NCBI GenBank assembly: GCA_001897835.1
Contig: MKUN01000041.1
Span: 53,009 to 117,008, forward strand
DNA: 64,000 nt
Direction of reading: 5' to 3'
From: Bacteroidetes bacterium 46-16
GTDB taxonomy: Bacteria > Bacteroidota > Bacteroidia > Chitinophagales > Chitinophagaceae
The position numbers and the translations under genes are program-made. This document shows, in pieces, positions 49,842 to 59,163 of the stretch; the stretch's first letter is position 1; each line of letters begins with the position of its first letter. The notes beneath the pieces are model-generated. The model was not told where the DNA came from. It saw nothing but the letters and a program-made list of their open reading frames with translations, and did no database searches.

Positions 49842-50825
49842 TCAGGAATACATTTCCCTGAAGAAATCCACCGTTTTTTTAAGGCCATCAAGAAAGCGCT
49901 GCGTAGGCTGGTAGCCCAGCAATTCTTTAGCTCTCGATATATCGGCCAGCGAGTTGCGAATATCGCCCTCACGTGGCTCACGGTAAACAGGTGTATGCTC
50001 CATACCCAGCATTTCACGTATGGATCCGTATAAGAAGTTAACAGAAAATTTTTCGCCAACAGCCACATTATACACTTTACCAAATGCATCCGGGTTATCG
50101 GTAAGCATACCTTTCACATTGGCCTGTACCGCATTTTCCACGAAAGTGAAGTCGCGTGTCTGTTCACCATCGCCATTGATATACACCGGTGTTTGTTTCA
50201 GTATGCCGCTCACGAACAGGGGTATCACTGCTGCATAGGGCCCATCAGGATCCTGCCGCGGGCCAAATACGTTAAAATACCTGAGGCCGATCACCTTCAT
50301 ACCATATAGCCGTGTAAATACATCGGCATACAGCTCATTGGTCTTTTTGGTGACGGCATATGGCGAAAGGGGGTTACCTACCCTGTCTTCGTACTTGGGG
50401 AGGTTAGGCTCATCGCCATACACTGATGATGAGGATGCGTACACAAATGTTTTTACACCAGCATCCTTTGCAGCGGTTATCATGTTCACAAAGCCACCTG
50501 CATTAACATCGTTACTGGTTATAGGGTCCTTCACTGAGCGTGGTACTGAGCCAAGCGCGGCCTGGTGGGTTACATAATCTATACCTTCGCAGGCACGTTT
50601 GCATATCCCAGCATCCCGTATATCACCCTCTATGAACCTGAGTTGAGGATATTTTGCAAAAAGGTCCAGGTTCTTTTTAAAACCCGTGGCCAGGTTATCA
50701 AGTACAGTAACGCTGCCAGCACCATTGCTGAGCAGGTACTCCACTATATGCGATCCGATAAAGCCCGCCCCTCCTGTTACCAGGAAATTGCTGTTACTGA
50801 TGTCTTTAGTGTGAAATGTTGCCAT
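49842..50825 (-). CDS. NAD-dependent UDP-sugar epimerase (WbpP/TviC-like)
   Basis: 327 aa, extended SDR fold. NAD-binding TGGAGFIGSHI, catalytic Tyr-Lys in SPYAVTKKTNE, Ser in YASSSSVYGD. The stretch LGSVPRSVKDPITSNDVNAGG is close to UDP-GlcNAc C4-epimerases of the WbpP type, which prefer N-acetylated substrates. It probably provides UDP-GalNAc or its uronate for surface glycans, together with the glycosyltransferase opposite. A palindrome lies in its leader. Confidence 0.9.
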   Translation of the reverse strand: MATFHTKDISNSNFLVTGGAGFIGSHIVEYLLSNGAGSVTVLDNLATGFKKNLDLFAKYPQLRFIEGDIRDAGICKRACEGIDYVTHQAALGSVPRSVKDPITSNDVNAGGFVNMITAAKDAGVKTFVYASSSSVYGDEPNLPKYEDRVGNPLSPYAVTKKTNELYADVFTRLYGMKVIGLRYFNVFGPRQDPDGPYAAVIPLFVSGILKQTPVYINGDGEQTRDFTFVENAVQANVKGMLTDNPDAFGKVYNVAVGEKFSVNFLYGSIREMLGMEHTPVYREPREGDIRNSLADISRAKELLGYQPTQRFLDGLKKTVDFFREMYS

Positions 50826-50840
50826 GGTGTGTGATCCCTG

Positions 50841-50857
50841 TTAATGATATTCATTAA
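50841..50857. repeat. Palindrome in the leader of the epimerase gene
   Basis: Perfect 7-bp arms TTAATGA/TCATTAA with a 3-nt centre, 16 nt upstream of the start. A -7-like box CACCTTTG on the minus strand lies a little further up, so the palindrome would be in the mRNA leader. Confidence 0.35.
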
Positions 50858-50948
50858 AATAATAAATTACCAAAGGTGTAAAATGCAGCGTAAACAGGGG
50901 TAATAAAGGGGAAACCGTTCATTAAGAACGGCTTCCGCTAATAAAGTA

Positions 50949-51062
50949 CTATGCTTTCTTTTCCGTTTTCTTTGCGGTCTTCCTGGTACGTGCCGGGCGT
51001 ACTTTCCCGAAACTGCCAATATTTATTTTACCGCGCTTTGTACGTTTGTCGCCTCTGCCCAT
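50949..51062 (-). CDS. 30S ribosomal protein bTHX
   Basis: 37 aa, too short for most ORF filters. It begins MGRGDKRTKRGKINIGSFGK, which matches the THX peptide (MGKGDKKTRRGKI-type) that sits in a cavity at the top of the 30S head. The C-terminus is a basic lysine/arginine tail. A -7 box (TATTTTTG, 51094-51087 on the minus strand) lies 24 nt upstream, and a terminator of the hup gene separates it from HU. Confidence 0.9.
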   Translation of the reverse strand: MGRGDKRTKRGKINIGSFGKVRPARTRKTAKKTEKKA

Positions 51063-51089
51063 GATTGATTTGTTTTATTTAAGATGCAA

Positions 51090-51126
51090 AAATAAACAAA
51101 AGCGGGAAACAAACCTTGTTTCCCGC
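51090..51126 (-). terminator. Terminator of the HU gene
   Basis: An 11-bp perfect stem (51102-51112 with 51116-51126), followed on the minus strand by TTTTGTTTATTTTT. The T tract also contains the -7 box of the bTHX gene. Confidence 0.85.
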
Positions 51127-51150
51127 TTTTCCAACAAGATATGAGTAAAA

Positions 51151-51435
51151 TTATTTTTTACCACCGCTGATCTTGCCGGAAAATTCTTTGCCTGCTTTGA
51201 ACTTGGGCACTTTGCGTGCTTTGATCTTTATCACTTCACCTGTTTGCGGATTGCGGCCATTACGTGCTGAGCGCTCGGATACCGAAAAAGTACCGAAGCC
51301 AACCAGTGTAACACGGTCGCCTTTTTTCAAAGATGCAACTACTGCATTAGTAAACGAATCCAATGCTTCATTAGCTTGTGTCTTTGTGATGCCAGAATCT
51401 TTGGCCATTTTGTCAATAAGTTCGGCTTTGTTCAT
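51151..51435 (-). CDS. hup: DNA-binding protein HU
   Basis: 94 aa, full length. Histone-like dimer that bends DNA. Typical motifs: MNKAELIDKMAKDSGITKTQ (start), GDRVTLVGFGTFSVSER, and the DNA-binding arm ARNGRNPQTGEVIKI with the Pro. It has the strongest promoter of the window, with a palindrome in its spacer. Confidence 0.97.
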   Translation of the reverse strand: MNKAELIDKMAKDSGITKTQANEALDSFTNAVVASLKKGDRVTLVGFGTFSVSERSARNGRNPQTGEVIKIKARKVPKFKAGKEFSGKISGGKK

Positions 51436-51481
51436 AGCTCTTTGTGTGTTTTTGTGAAGAAAAATTTTTTAGCGAATAGAA

Positions 51482-51511
51482 CAAATATACTGCGCTTTAG
51501 CGCAGTTCCAA
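51482..51511 (-). promoter_or_regulatory. Promoter of hup with palindromic spacer
   Basis: Minus strand: TTG (51511-51509), exactly 19 nt, TATATTTG (51489-51482). The spacer holds a perfect 6-bp inverted repeat with a 4-nt centre (CTGCGC...GCGCAG, 51490-51505), placed where a bound repressor would cover the promoter. Confidence 0.7.
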
Positions 51512-51708
51512 ATATCCGGGATATATTTTTTGCCCCAAAAGCCTTGCCTGTAGCCGCTTTCCCAAGTTTCACAATGTTCCACGACATTGCGCTGCATGCT
51601 ACAGTTAATGCTAAAACCTTTACTGTTAAGCCTTTGAGGATATTGGCAGGAATTTTGCTTTAGATGTATCTCAGCCAAAAATCACCCTGCGGCTAATTTT
51701 CATCTTAG

Positions 51709-52014
51709 CTAAAATTCTTCCTCCATCACCGTCCTGAAAGCGGTGAATTTGCCACCGAAACGGGCAAAACCTTTGTCGCGCATATGCTGTGCATGCTCAG
51801 CAATGTAGGTATTATAATGCTCCATCGTGTCGCAAAAATATTGTGCAACATAGGTAACACCTTCTGTCTCATCCTGCTCGAGCAGGCGGCAAAGACGCGA
51901 ATCTACAAACAGGCCTGTCCGCATCAGTTCAGGCATATGCTCTTCCTTCATCCACTTTACCCAATCCCCGGCAGCACCTGCTTCTACCTTTATGGTTACA
52001 TTGTATATGATCAT
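51709..52014 (-). CDS. DUF4286 family protein
   Basis: 101 aa, ferredoxin-like alpha-beta fold. It begins MIIYNVTIKVEAGAAGDWVK, and HMPELMRTGLFVDSRLCRLL matches DUF4286. Small soluble protein widespread in Bacteroidota; function unknown. It is 36 bp downstream of rsgA's stop-side flank in the same direction and may be co-transcribed with it. Confidence 0.85.
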   Translation of the reverse strand: MIIYNVTIKVEAGAAGDWVKWMKEEHMPELMRTGLFVDSRLCRLLEQDETEGVTYVAQYFCDTMEHYNTYIAEHAQHMRDKGFARFGGKFTAFRTVMEEEF

Positions 52015-52050
52015 AAAAAACCAGTTAATGATTTAAACAACATGGTATCG

Positions 52051-52977
52051 TTACCATTTCTTCCCTATTGTATCGAGTATGGTTACATAGCTAATATAAC
52101 GATCTTCGGCAATTGTACCCTCCATCACGGCACGCTTCACTGCACAGCCCGGCTCATTTATATGCAGGCAGTTATTGAACCTGCATTCGGTCAGTAGCTT
52201 TCTCATCTCAGGGAAGTAATGCGATAACTCTTCTTTTTCCACATCAATGATACCGAACTCTTTTACACCGGGTGTATCGATTATCCTGCCACCTGCAGGT
52301 GTATCAAACATCTCAGCAAAGGTGGTGGTATGCTGCCCTTTGCCGCTCCAGCCCGATACTTCTTTGGTACGCAGGTCAAGATCAGGTATCAATTGATTGA
52401 TGAGCGTGCTTTTACCTACACCAGAATGGCCACTGAACAGGGTTGTTTTCCCCGCAAGCCTTTGCTCCAGCGCAAGAACACTGTCATGCTCCAATGCAAT
52501 AATAGGATATACTTCATATCCTATGCTTTCATACATTTCCTGCCAATGCTCCAACTGTTCCTTATGTTTTGGTTTCAGCAGGTCTATCTTATTTATCACT
52601 ACTACGGCCGGTATATGATATACCTCAGCGGTAAGTAAAAAGCGGTCTATGAAACCATTGGATGTACGCGGCTCGGCAATGGTAGCCATAACCAGTGCCA
52701 GGTCAAGGTTGGCCGCTACAATATGTTTCTGGTTCCTGTTGTGGGGCGATACGCGCACGATATAATTATGCCTGTCGTTCACATTGGTGACCATTGCTGT
52801 TTTTGTGGTGTCATCTTCCACATCGAACTGCACTACATCGCCTACAGCAATAGGATTGGTAGATGAGATATCTTCATCGATCTTCAGCTTACCTTTCACC
52901 CGTGCATTCCAGTAAAGGCCCTGCTCATCGCGCACAGAATACCAACTGCCTGTGGACCTGTAAACTAATCCTTGCAC
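52051..52977 (-). CDS. rsgA: Ribosome small-subunit-dependent GTPase A
   Basis: 308 aa, from GTG. It matures the 30S subunit late in assembly. An OB-fold (~1-70) precedes a circularly permuted GTPase with motif order G4 NKID (129-132), G1 GHSGVGKS (183-190), G3 DTPG (234-237). A C-terminal zinc site follows: C265, C270, H272, C278. Confidence 0.95.
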   Translation of the reverse strand: MQGLVYRSTGSWYSVRDEQGLYWNARVKGKLKIDEDISSTNPIAVGDVVQFDVEDDTTKTAMVTNVNDRHNYIVRVSPHNRNQKHIVAANLDLALVMATIAEPRTSNGFIDRFLLTAEVYHIPAVVVINKIDLLKPKHKEQLEHWQEMYESIGYEVYPIIALEHDSVLALEQRLAGKTTLFSGHSGVGKSTLINQLIPDLDLRTKEVSGWSGKGQHTTTFAEMFDTPAGGRIIDTPGVKEFGIIDVEKEELSHYFPEMRKLLTECRFNNCLHINEPGCAVKRAVMEGTIAEDRYISYVTILDTIGKKW

Positions 52978-53019
52978 GAGCGCGTGTTTAAGTTTGTTCC
53001 GGAAAATAAAATGATTGTC

Positions 53020-54264
53020 CTATTCATAACGTAATGCGACGATGGGATCGAGTTTTGAAGCTTTTATTGCGGGGTAAATGCCTGACACTACGCCCACTAT
53101 AGCACAGAGGGTGAAGCCCATGCATACCCAAAGCCAGGGCATGATAAAACCTGTCTTGAATGCTATACCCACCAAATTGCCAGCAGCCACGCCTAGTGCT
53201 ATGCCTATGGTGCCCCCTAAAAGACTAATGATAACCGACTCACTGAGAAACTGCTGCTTAATGGTAGATGATCGTGCCCCAAGTGCTTTACTCACACCGA
53301 TCTCCCGGGTACGCTCCGCTACGGAAACGAGCATGATATTCATTAAACCAATAACAGAACCCAGCAAGGTAACAATAGCGATAACGAGGGCGGCAGCACG
53401 TATATAGCCAATAAGATCGAGCACATTATTGACCAGGCTATCATTTTGATTGATCCCGAAATCATTCTCCACGCCCAGCGGCAGCTTCCTGATGACACGA
53501 AAGAGACCCTCGGCCTCTTCGGATGCCGTTGTCTTGAGCGAGATGTCTTTAACCATTACATTGATGAGGTAAGAATGTTCGCCGCCATATACAGCGCGTA
53601 CAGTGGACAAAGGTGTATAGACGAGGTTATCGCTGTTCATGATCATGCTGCCCCCTTTTGATTCAGCAACACCTATCACCCTGTATTTCACATCACCCAC
53701 CGATACCATTTTGTCTATGGCCTTAGCCGGTTTGCCAAACAGCTTGTGCGCTATACTATTGCCGAGCACGCATACATAACTGCCATTGTACAGCTCGCTG
53801 TTCGAGAAGATCCTGCCTGCTTCCATCTTAGTATCGGCTATCTGCAGGTATTCATTGTCGATCCCCATCACACGTATGTTGGGGTTGGTCTTTTCCGACC
53901 CGTATTTTACGGTAGCGATCTGTGTACCTGCAACGGAAATACTGATAACGGATGGAAAATCGAAACGCTCTTTAAAGGCCTTTGCTTCATCATAGCTTAT
54001 GTTCTTGCCATCGGAAGTGCTGCGACGCATGCCCCCCCCACTCTTCTGTTTGATCACATTGTTGGAAATACGGAATGAGTTGGAACCCATGCTGCTAAAG
54101 TTGGAATAAACAGCAGCCTTCAATACTTCTATCGAAGTGAGTATGGCAATGAGCGCCATGAGCCCAAGGCCGATGATAGCTATGGTAAGCGAGGAGCGCA
54201 GACGATTATTGCGTATTGCGCGGAAAGCCAGTGTAAGATTGAAAAGCAGTTGCTTCATAGCCAC
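53020..54264 (-). CDS. MacB/FtsX-like ABC transporter permease
   Basis: 414 aa with four membrane helices: one near the N-terminus (~25-48) and three at ~285-310, 335-365 and 375-398. A large periplasmic domain lies between. The FtsX core has AERTREIGVSKALGA, the coupling motif of MacB-like permeases (type VII ABC, mechanotransmission). No ATPase gene is adjacent, unlike the usual macAB order. Start could be Met1 or Met3. Confidence 0.9.
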   Translation of the reverse strand: MAMKQLLFNLTLAFRAIRNNRLRSSLTIAIIGLGLMALIAILTSIEVLKAAVYSNFSSMGSNSFRISNNVIKQKSGGGMRRSTSDGKNISYDEAKAFKERFDFPSVISISVAGTQIATVKYGSEKTNPNIRVMGIDNEYLQIADTKMEAGRIFSNSELYNGSYVCVLGNSIAHKLFGKPAKAIDKMVSVGDVKYRVIGVAESKGGSMIMNSDNLVYTPLSTVRAVYGGEHSYLINVMVKDISLKTTASEEAEGLFRVIRKLPLGVENDFGINQNDSLVNNVLDLIGYIRAAALVIAIVTLLGSVIGLMNIMLVSVAERTREIGVSKALGARSSTIKQQFLSESVIISLLGGTIGIALGVAAGNLVGIAFKTGFIMPWLWVCMGFTLCAIVGVVSGIYPAIKASKLDPIVALRYE

Positions 54265-54297
54265 ATCAAAGGTAACACACTAATGCATAAAAGCATT

Positions 54298-56160
54298 TTA
54301 TTGCCTGATGAACCTGCTGGTGAGCAATACTTCGCCTTTAGCACTTATACCTTTTACGAAATAAGCGCCCGGGGCAAGCGGACCAATGTTGAACTGTACC
54401 ACATTGCGGCCCTCTTTACACCATGTACTTAAGAGGTTATCCACCACACGGCCCTGCATATCATATATTGAGAAATTCACAGACTGCTCATGCGGTACCG
54501 AGAACTCAGCACTTATGAACTGCCATGCGGGATTGGGATATACCAATGCTGTCGCTTTGGTTTGCTGTGGCTGCGTTACCGATGTTATAAAGGGAGCAGC
54601 GAGCTTAGCCATATAATTACCGTAACGTGTATTGCTTCGTCCATAAATACCTTCTACCCAAACAACACCCGGCATATTCCAATCGGGCTGCGAGCCCGTA
54701 TAATCGCCCCAGCGTTCCGGCCCGGCCAGCACACTTATCACGCTGTCGCCGCTCTTTACATTAAGCATGGGTGAATACTGGTTGCCATCATAATATATAG
54801 CCCCCATGCCCGCAAAGGTGGATGGGCCACTGTAATCGAAAGAGATGATGGAGTTATTCATCCCCCCTGTGTTACTGGCATAAGAGATATTCGGATAGCC
54901 AAAATCGAGCGTATCGACCGTGAACATCTCAGCATGAACGGTTGGGCTGGTGGTGACATTACTAATCTTACCATGATACACTGCCGATGCCCCATTTGCA
55001 GGATAAAGCGAAGCACTCACAAACTGTATCTCATCCCCTTCAATATAGGAGCCTAATATGCGGCCATCATTAGTAGCAAGTGAATCATAAGGCGGTTTTT
55101 GCCTTCCACTTGGCGGCACACCATATGCAAGGTCTGACTGCAGGCGGGTAACCGTTAAGATGCTATCAGGAGCGCCTATCGTGTCGGGCACCTTTATTAA
55201 GAAAATAGTATCGTTCTGCACATCAAAATTCCTGTTGGAGAGGAAATATTGCTCCGGCCCGTGGATCGAAGCACCGCCCTTAACGGGAAACAGGTTGCGG
55301 ATGAATTTACCATTATAGGTAACACTATCCCATATTCTGTATGTGATGGCCGTATCACCATTATAGCCCTGCTGTTTGTTCACCTGGTATATGAGCGACC
55401 TGTGGAAGCCTTCCTGCCATGACTGGTCATAACCTATTTTATTGCCGGTAAAGAATAACTCATTATGGGTTATAGCAATTGCCGGGTAATCGAACCAGGT
55501 AGTATCGCCGGCATAATTACCATAGAACTTGTAGAAATTCCAGGTACTGTCGGGCCTGTTGGTCTGAGAGAAACCTACAACGATCCAGTTGTGCTCATTG
55601 ATACCATTGAGCATGACACATATGTACCTGTCAGCCTCAGGATCATAAATAACTTTGGGATCGAAACGGTAATTATTCTGGTTGGTGACCGTATTGATCA
55701 GTCCTGTTGCCAGCGAAAAGCTATAAAGGCTTTTCCGGTATAGCATCTGCCCATAGTCATCCAGCACGGCAATATTGCTGTTTACAACCGATACTGCTCT
55801 TTGACCGGCAGATATCGCCATATTATTATCTGGTGGGATGCCGGGCAATGTATCAGCCACAAAACTCCTAACCACAAATGGGGGTTGTATGGCAGTACCC
55901 TTGGCGGCAAGGTGACGGTTTTTGTGCGGGTAATGCGCTGCGATGTATTGTTTTACTTCCCTAAGATTTTCCTGTTCTGCATCAGCATCGGGTTCCGGCA
56001 TCTCCAGGTTATACACCTGTGCATTGTACTTATCTTCCACATCTTTGAGCACAACCTTGCCTGCCAGTGGCGCAGTAAAGCGCTGTACATGAGCTTGTTG
56101 GGCTGCCGCACCTTTAGCCAGCATCAATAAAGCCCCAAGCAAGATAAATGACCTACGCAT
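54298..56160 (-). CDS. Secreted T9SS type A protein
   Basis: 620 aa with a signal peptide (ending GAAAQ). After an acidic segment (EPDADAEQENLREV) comes a ~450-residue beta-rich region. It has motifs IPPDNNMAISAGQRAVSVVNS and RYICVMLNGINEHNWIVVGFSQ and is perhaps a propeller. It ends in a type A tail (ALVYPNPAWQFISAEFSV ... GPLAPGAYFVKG). Proteins with this N-terminal pattern are common in Bacteroidota but uncharacterised. Confidence 0.87.
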   Translation of the reverse strand: MRRSFILLGALLMLAKGAAAQQAHVQRFTAPLAGKVVLKDVEDKYNAQVYNLEMPEPDADAEQENLREVKQYIAAHYPHKNRHLAAKGTAIQPPFVVRSFVADTLPGIPPDNNMAISAGQRAVSVVNSNIAVLDDYGQMLYRKSLYSFSLATGLINTVTNQNNYRFDPKVIYDPEADRYICVMLNGINEHNWIVVGFSQTNRPDSTWNFYKFYGNYAGDTTWFDYPAIAITHNELFFTGNKIGYDQSWQEGFHRSLIYQVNKQQGYNGDTAITYRIWDSVTYNGKFIRNLFPVKGGASIHGPEQYFLSNRNFDVQNDTIFLIKVPDTIGAPDSILTVTRLQSDLAYGVPPSGRQKPPYDSLATNDGRILGSYIEGDEIQFVSASLYPANGASAVYHGKISNVTTSPTVHAEMFTVDTLDFGYPNISYASNTGGMNNSIISFDYSGPSTFAGMGAIYYDGNQYSPMLNVKSGDSVISVLAGPERWGDYTGSQPDWNMPGVVWVEGIYGRSNTRYGNYMAKLAAPFITSVTQPQQTKATALVYPNPAWQFISAEFSVPHEQSVNFSIYDMQGRVVDNLLSTWCKEGRNVVQFNIGPLAPGAYFVKGISAKGEVLLTSRFIRQ

Positions 56161-56176
56161 ATTCCAATTATTTGTA

Positions 56177-56217
56177 TAAAAATAAGAAAACCGCTGCAGT
56201 ATACGTGCAGCGGTTTT
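56177..56217 (-). terminator. Terminator of atpG
   Basis: A 12-bp perfect stem (56187-56198 with 56206-56217) with a 7-nt loop, T-rich on its minus-strand exit. Confidence 0.85.
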
Positions 56218-56234
56218 TACAATAGTAAAATATA

Positions 56235-57113
56235 TTATCCCTGCAGTGCTGCCGCGCCGCTTACTATTTCAGTAAGCTCGGTGGTGATAGCCGCCTGGCG
56301 CGCACGGTTGTAGCTGATCTTCAGCGACCTGAGCAGTTCATTCGCATTTTCCGTTGCCTTATCCATCGCTGTCATACGAGCACCTTCTTCCGAAGCATTA
56401 GCGTCAAGTACAGCTTTATATACCTGCGTGTTCAATATTTTAGGCATCAGGTCGAGTAAAAGCACTTCCTTCGATGGTTCGAAGATAAAATCCATGCTTT
56501 TGCCTTTTACTTTTTCCGATTTAGGGATAGGCAGGTATGGCTCTACTACAAACTCCTGCGTAGCAGCATTTTTGAACTTACTGTACACAATATATACCCG
56601 GTCAAACTCTTTATTAAGAAATGCCTTCTGCGCATATACCGCCGCCTCCCGCACATTGTCGAAATTAAGATCGGCAAAGAGGTTCCAATAATTGTCTATC
56701 ACTTTGTAGCCATGACGAAGGAAATATTCGTAACCTTTTTTGCCAATAGGCAGTATAGATACATTCCCTTTGGCTTGCTGGGCCGCATATTTCTCGTTGA
56801 TGAGGTTACGGGCCATTTTAATAACATTGGTATTATAAGCGCCGCAAAGGCCCCGATTACTCGTGATCGGTATCAGCAATATACGATCGGCACTACGTTC
56901 TTCAGCCAGGGGCAAGCCCGTATCCGATGATGAACCGCTGGCTATATTGCTGAGCATTTCCTGCAACTTTTGCGCGTAGGGCCTCATTTGTATAATGGCA
57001 TCCTGTGCGCGGCGCAGTTTTGCCGCACTCACCATTTTCATGGCTTTGGTGATCTGCTGCGTTAACGTAATGGATTTGATACGATTACGAACCTCTTTAA
57101 GCTGTCCCGACAT
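56235..57113 (-). CDS. atpG: F1 ATP synthase gamma subunit
   Basis: 292 aa. Central rotor shaft of F1. N-terminal helix IKSITLTQQITKAMKMVSAAKLRRAQ and C-terminal helix ASEEGARMTAMDKATENANE ... NRARQAAITTELTEIVSGAAAL are the family signature. It stands alone here with its own promoter and terminator, without atpA or other F1 genes next to it. Confidence 0.97.
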   Translation of the reverse strand: MSGQLKEVRNRIKSITLTQQITKAMKMVSAAKLRRAQDAIIQMRPYAQKLQEMLSNIASGSSSDTGLPLAEERSADRILLIPITSNRGLCGAYNTNVIKMARNLINEKYAAQQAKGNVSILPIGKKGYEYFLRHGYKVIDNYWNLFADLNFDNVREAAVYAQKAFLNKEFDRVYIVYSKFKNAATQEFVVEPYLPIPKSEKVKGKSMDFIFEPSKEVLLLDLMPKILNTQVYKAVLDANASEEGARMTAMDKATENANELLRSLKISYNRARQAAITTELTEIVSGAAALQG

Positions 57114-57144
57114 ATTATTAAAAGGTCAATGATAAAACCGGGTG

Positions 57145-57174
57145 CAAAAGTACGGACATAAAGCCAAAATACAA
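57145..57174 (-). promoter_or_regulatory. Promoter of atpG
   Basis: Minus strand: TTG (57174-57172), exactly 19 nt, TACTTTTG (57152-57145). The leader would be about 25 nt. Confidence 0.7.
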
Positions 57175-57342
57175 AAGTAAACAGTCAAAAAATGAGCTAA
57201 CAGATGTGGATAACAGCCGTTAATATCCATTCAACTGCAACTTTATACTTATTAAACAAAAAACAATAGCATTCGCTTAACAGGAAGTATGCTGATATAC
57301 GGCAATAAGTATAGAACTTTGCGCAGCGAAAGGAATAAAGAC

Positions 57343-58764
57343 ATGTTACATAAAACCAAGATAATAGCGACAGTAGGACCGGCATGCAACACATATGAAA
57401 AATTACTGGCACTGGTGCAGGAAGGTGTGAATGTGTTCCGCCTCAATTTTTCGCATGGCACACATGAGCAACACAAAGATGTGATCACGCACATACGCCG
57501 CATCAATGATAGTTTCCCCTTTAATATTGCTATACTGGCCGACCTGCAGGGACCCAAACTGCGGGTAGGTGAAATAAAAGACAATGCCCTGCAACTGAAT
57601 GTGGGCGATGAATTCTACTTCACCAACGAAAAAGTGACCGGTACAAAAGATGGGGTATATATCTCTTATCCCGATTTTTATAAAGACGTAAGGATAGATG
57701 AAAAGATACTGATAGATGACGGAAAGATAGAAGTGATGGTGACGGAGATAACCAGCGATAACAGGGTGAAAGTACAGGTGCTTACCGCTGGTGTACTATC
57801 ATCGAGAAAAGGCGTGAACCTGCCCGACACCAAAATATCGCTGCCCTGCCTTACCGAAAAAGACATGACCGACCTTGATTTTATCATCGGGCAGGATATA
57901 GACTGGGTAGCCTTATCCTTTGTGCGCAAACCGGACGATGTAATGGAGCTGAAGGAAATACTGCAGCAGAAGAACAGTAATGCCAAGATCATAGCCAAGA
58001 TAGAAAAACCCGAGGCAATGAACCAGATACGGGAGATCATACTGGCATCGGATGCCGTGATGGTGGCCCGTGGCGACCTGGGCGTGGAACTACCCCTGCA
58101 GCAGATACCAATGATACAAAAAAGCATCATCCGCAAATGCATACACAGGGCCAAACCTGTGATCATTGCCACGCAGATGATGGAAAGTATGCTGGACCGC
58201 ACCCGCCCCAACCGCAGCGAGATAACCGATGTGGCCAATGCCGTGCTGGAAGGCGCTGATGCAGTGATGCTGAGCGCTGAGACCGCTACCGGCATGTACC
58301 CCGAACTGGTGATAAAAACGATGGTGAGTATTATAAATGAAGTGGAAAAAGAGGCCATCGTTTACAACAGGAACCTGGACCCAAAACCGCACTCTCCGTC
58401 ATTCCTCAGCGATGCACTCTGTTATAATGCCTGCGAGATAGCCAAAGACGTGCATGCCAATGCACTGATTGGCATGACCCAATCGGGTTACACAGGTTTT
58501 ATGCTGGCCAGCTACCGGCCCCGCTCGCCGCTGTACGTATTCACCAAGACCCATACGCTGGTCAACCAGTTAAGTCTTAGCTGGGGTGTGCAGGCCTTCT
58601 ATTACGATAAAGAGGAAAGCCTGGACCAGATCATCGATGACCAGATCAGTTTCCTGAAAGAAAAGGGACTGGTAAAAAGCGGCGATATAGTAGTGAATAC
58701 CGGTAGCACACCGATACATGAGCACCTGCCCACTAATACGCTGAAAATTACCAAAGTGGCTTAG
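57343..58764 (+). CDS. pyk: Pyruvate kinase
   Basis: 473 aa from the ATG at 57343 (MLHKTKIIATVGPACNT). A longer frame from 57289 would add 18 non-homologous residues. Converts phosphoenolpyruvate and ADP to pyruvate and ATP. Motifs: RLNFSHGTHEQH, LADLQGPKLRVG, KIEKPEAMNQI, VMVARGDLGVELPLQQIP, and the ATATQ-like IIATQMMESM. C-terminal domain is present. Confidence 0.97.
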   Translation: MLHKTKIIATVGPACNTYEKLLALVQEGVNVFRLNFSHGTHEQHKDVITHIRRINDSFPFNIAILADLQGPKLRVGEIKDNALQLNVGDEFYFTNEKVTGTKDGVYISYPDFYKDVRIDEKILIDDGKIEVMVTEITSDNRVKVQVLTAGVLSSRKGVNLPDTKISLPCLTEKDMTDLDFIIGQDIDWVALSFVRKPDDVMELKEILQQKNSNAKIIAKIEKPEAMNQIREIILASDAVMVARGDLGVELPLQQIPMIQKSIIRKCIHRAKPVIIATQMMESMLDRTRPNRSEITDVANAVLEGADAVMLSAETATGMYPELVIKTMVSIINEVEKEAIVYNRNLDPKPHSPSFLSDALCYNACEIAKDVHANALIGMTQSGYTGFMLASYRPRSPLYVFTKTHTLVNQLSLSWGVQAFYYDKEESLDQIIDDQISFLKEKGLVKSGDIVVNTGSTPIHEHLPTNTLKITKVA

Positions 58765-58831
58765 ATCTGTACCAACAAACAGCTATAAGGCTGGCAGATA
58801 AGCCATCCTTATCATTAGCTCAGCATTTAGT

Positions 58832-59071
58832 TCAATTACGGATACCCGGAGCGATATTCCGACCCTCGCTTCGCGAAGTGGCAGCACTGGCTGTCTTGCT
58901 GTGATACTGGCCGCACAACCTGTCGGTTTCGGCTACAAACTCCTCATCTTCCCAATCGCTGTCGTTACCTGCATTGGGGGCCAAGGCTTTTACAACATTG
59001 AGCACTGTTTCTTTTTGCTCTTCACTGAGGATGGCCACATAATCCTGCAATTCCCTGTCGATCGTTTTCAT
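58832..59071 (-). CDS. Small protein resembling a solitary antitoxin
   Basis: 79 aa. The N-terminal half (MKTIDRELQDYVAILSEEQK, then VLNVVKAL) is like the helical antitoxins that pair with RelE/ParE-type toxins in Bacteroidota. The last ~30 residues (SKTASAATSRSEGRNIAPG) do not look like that family's usual end, so a frameshift is possible. No toxin gene lies within several hundred bases on either side. Confidence 0.5.
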   Translation of the reverse strand: MKTIDRELQDYVAILSEEQKETVLNVVKALAPNAGNDSDWEDEEFVAETDRLCGQYHSKTASAATSRSEGRNIAPGIRN

Positions 59072-59163
59072 GGCGAATGTCTTTATACAAATTTACCTAT
59101 TTATATAATTCCATTCACCCACTCAAAAGAGTTTATCAATTCGCTAACTTTTCAGCAAAAAAC

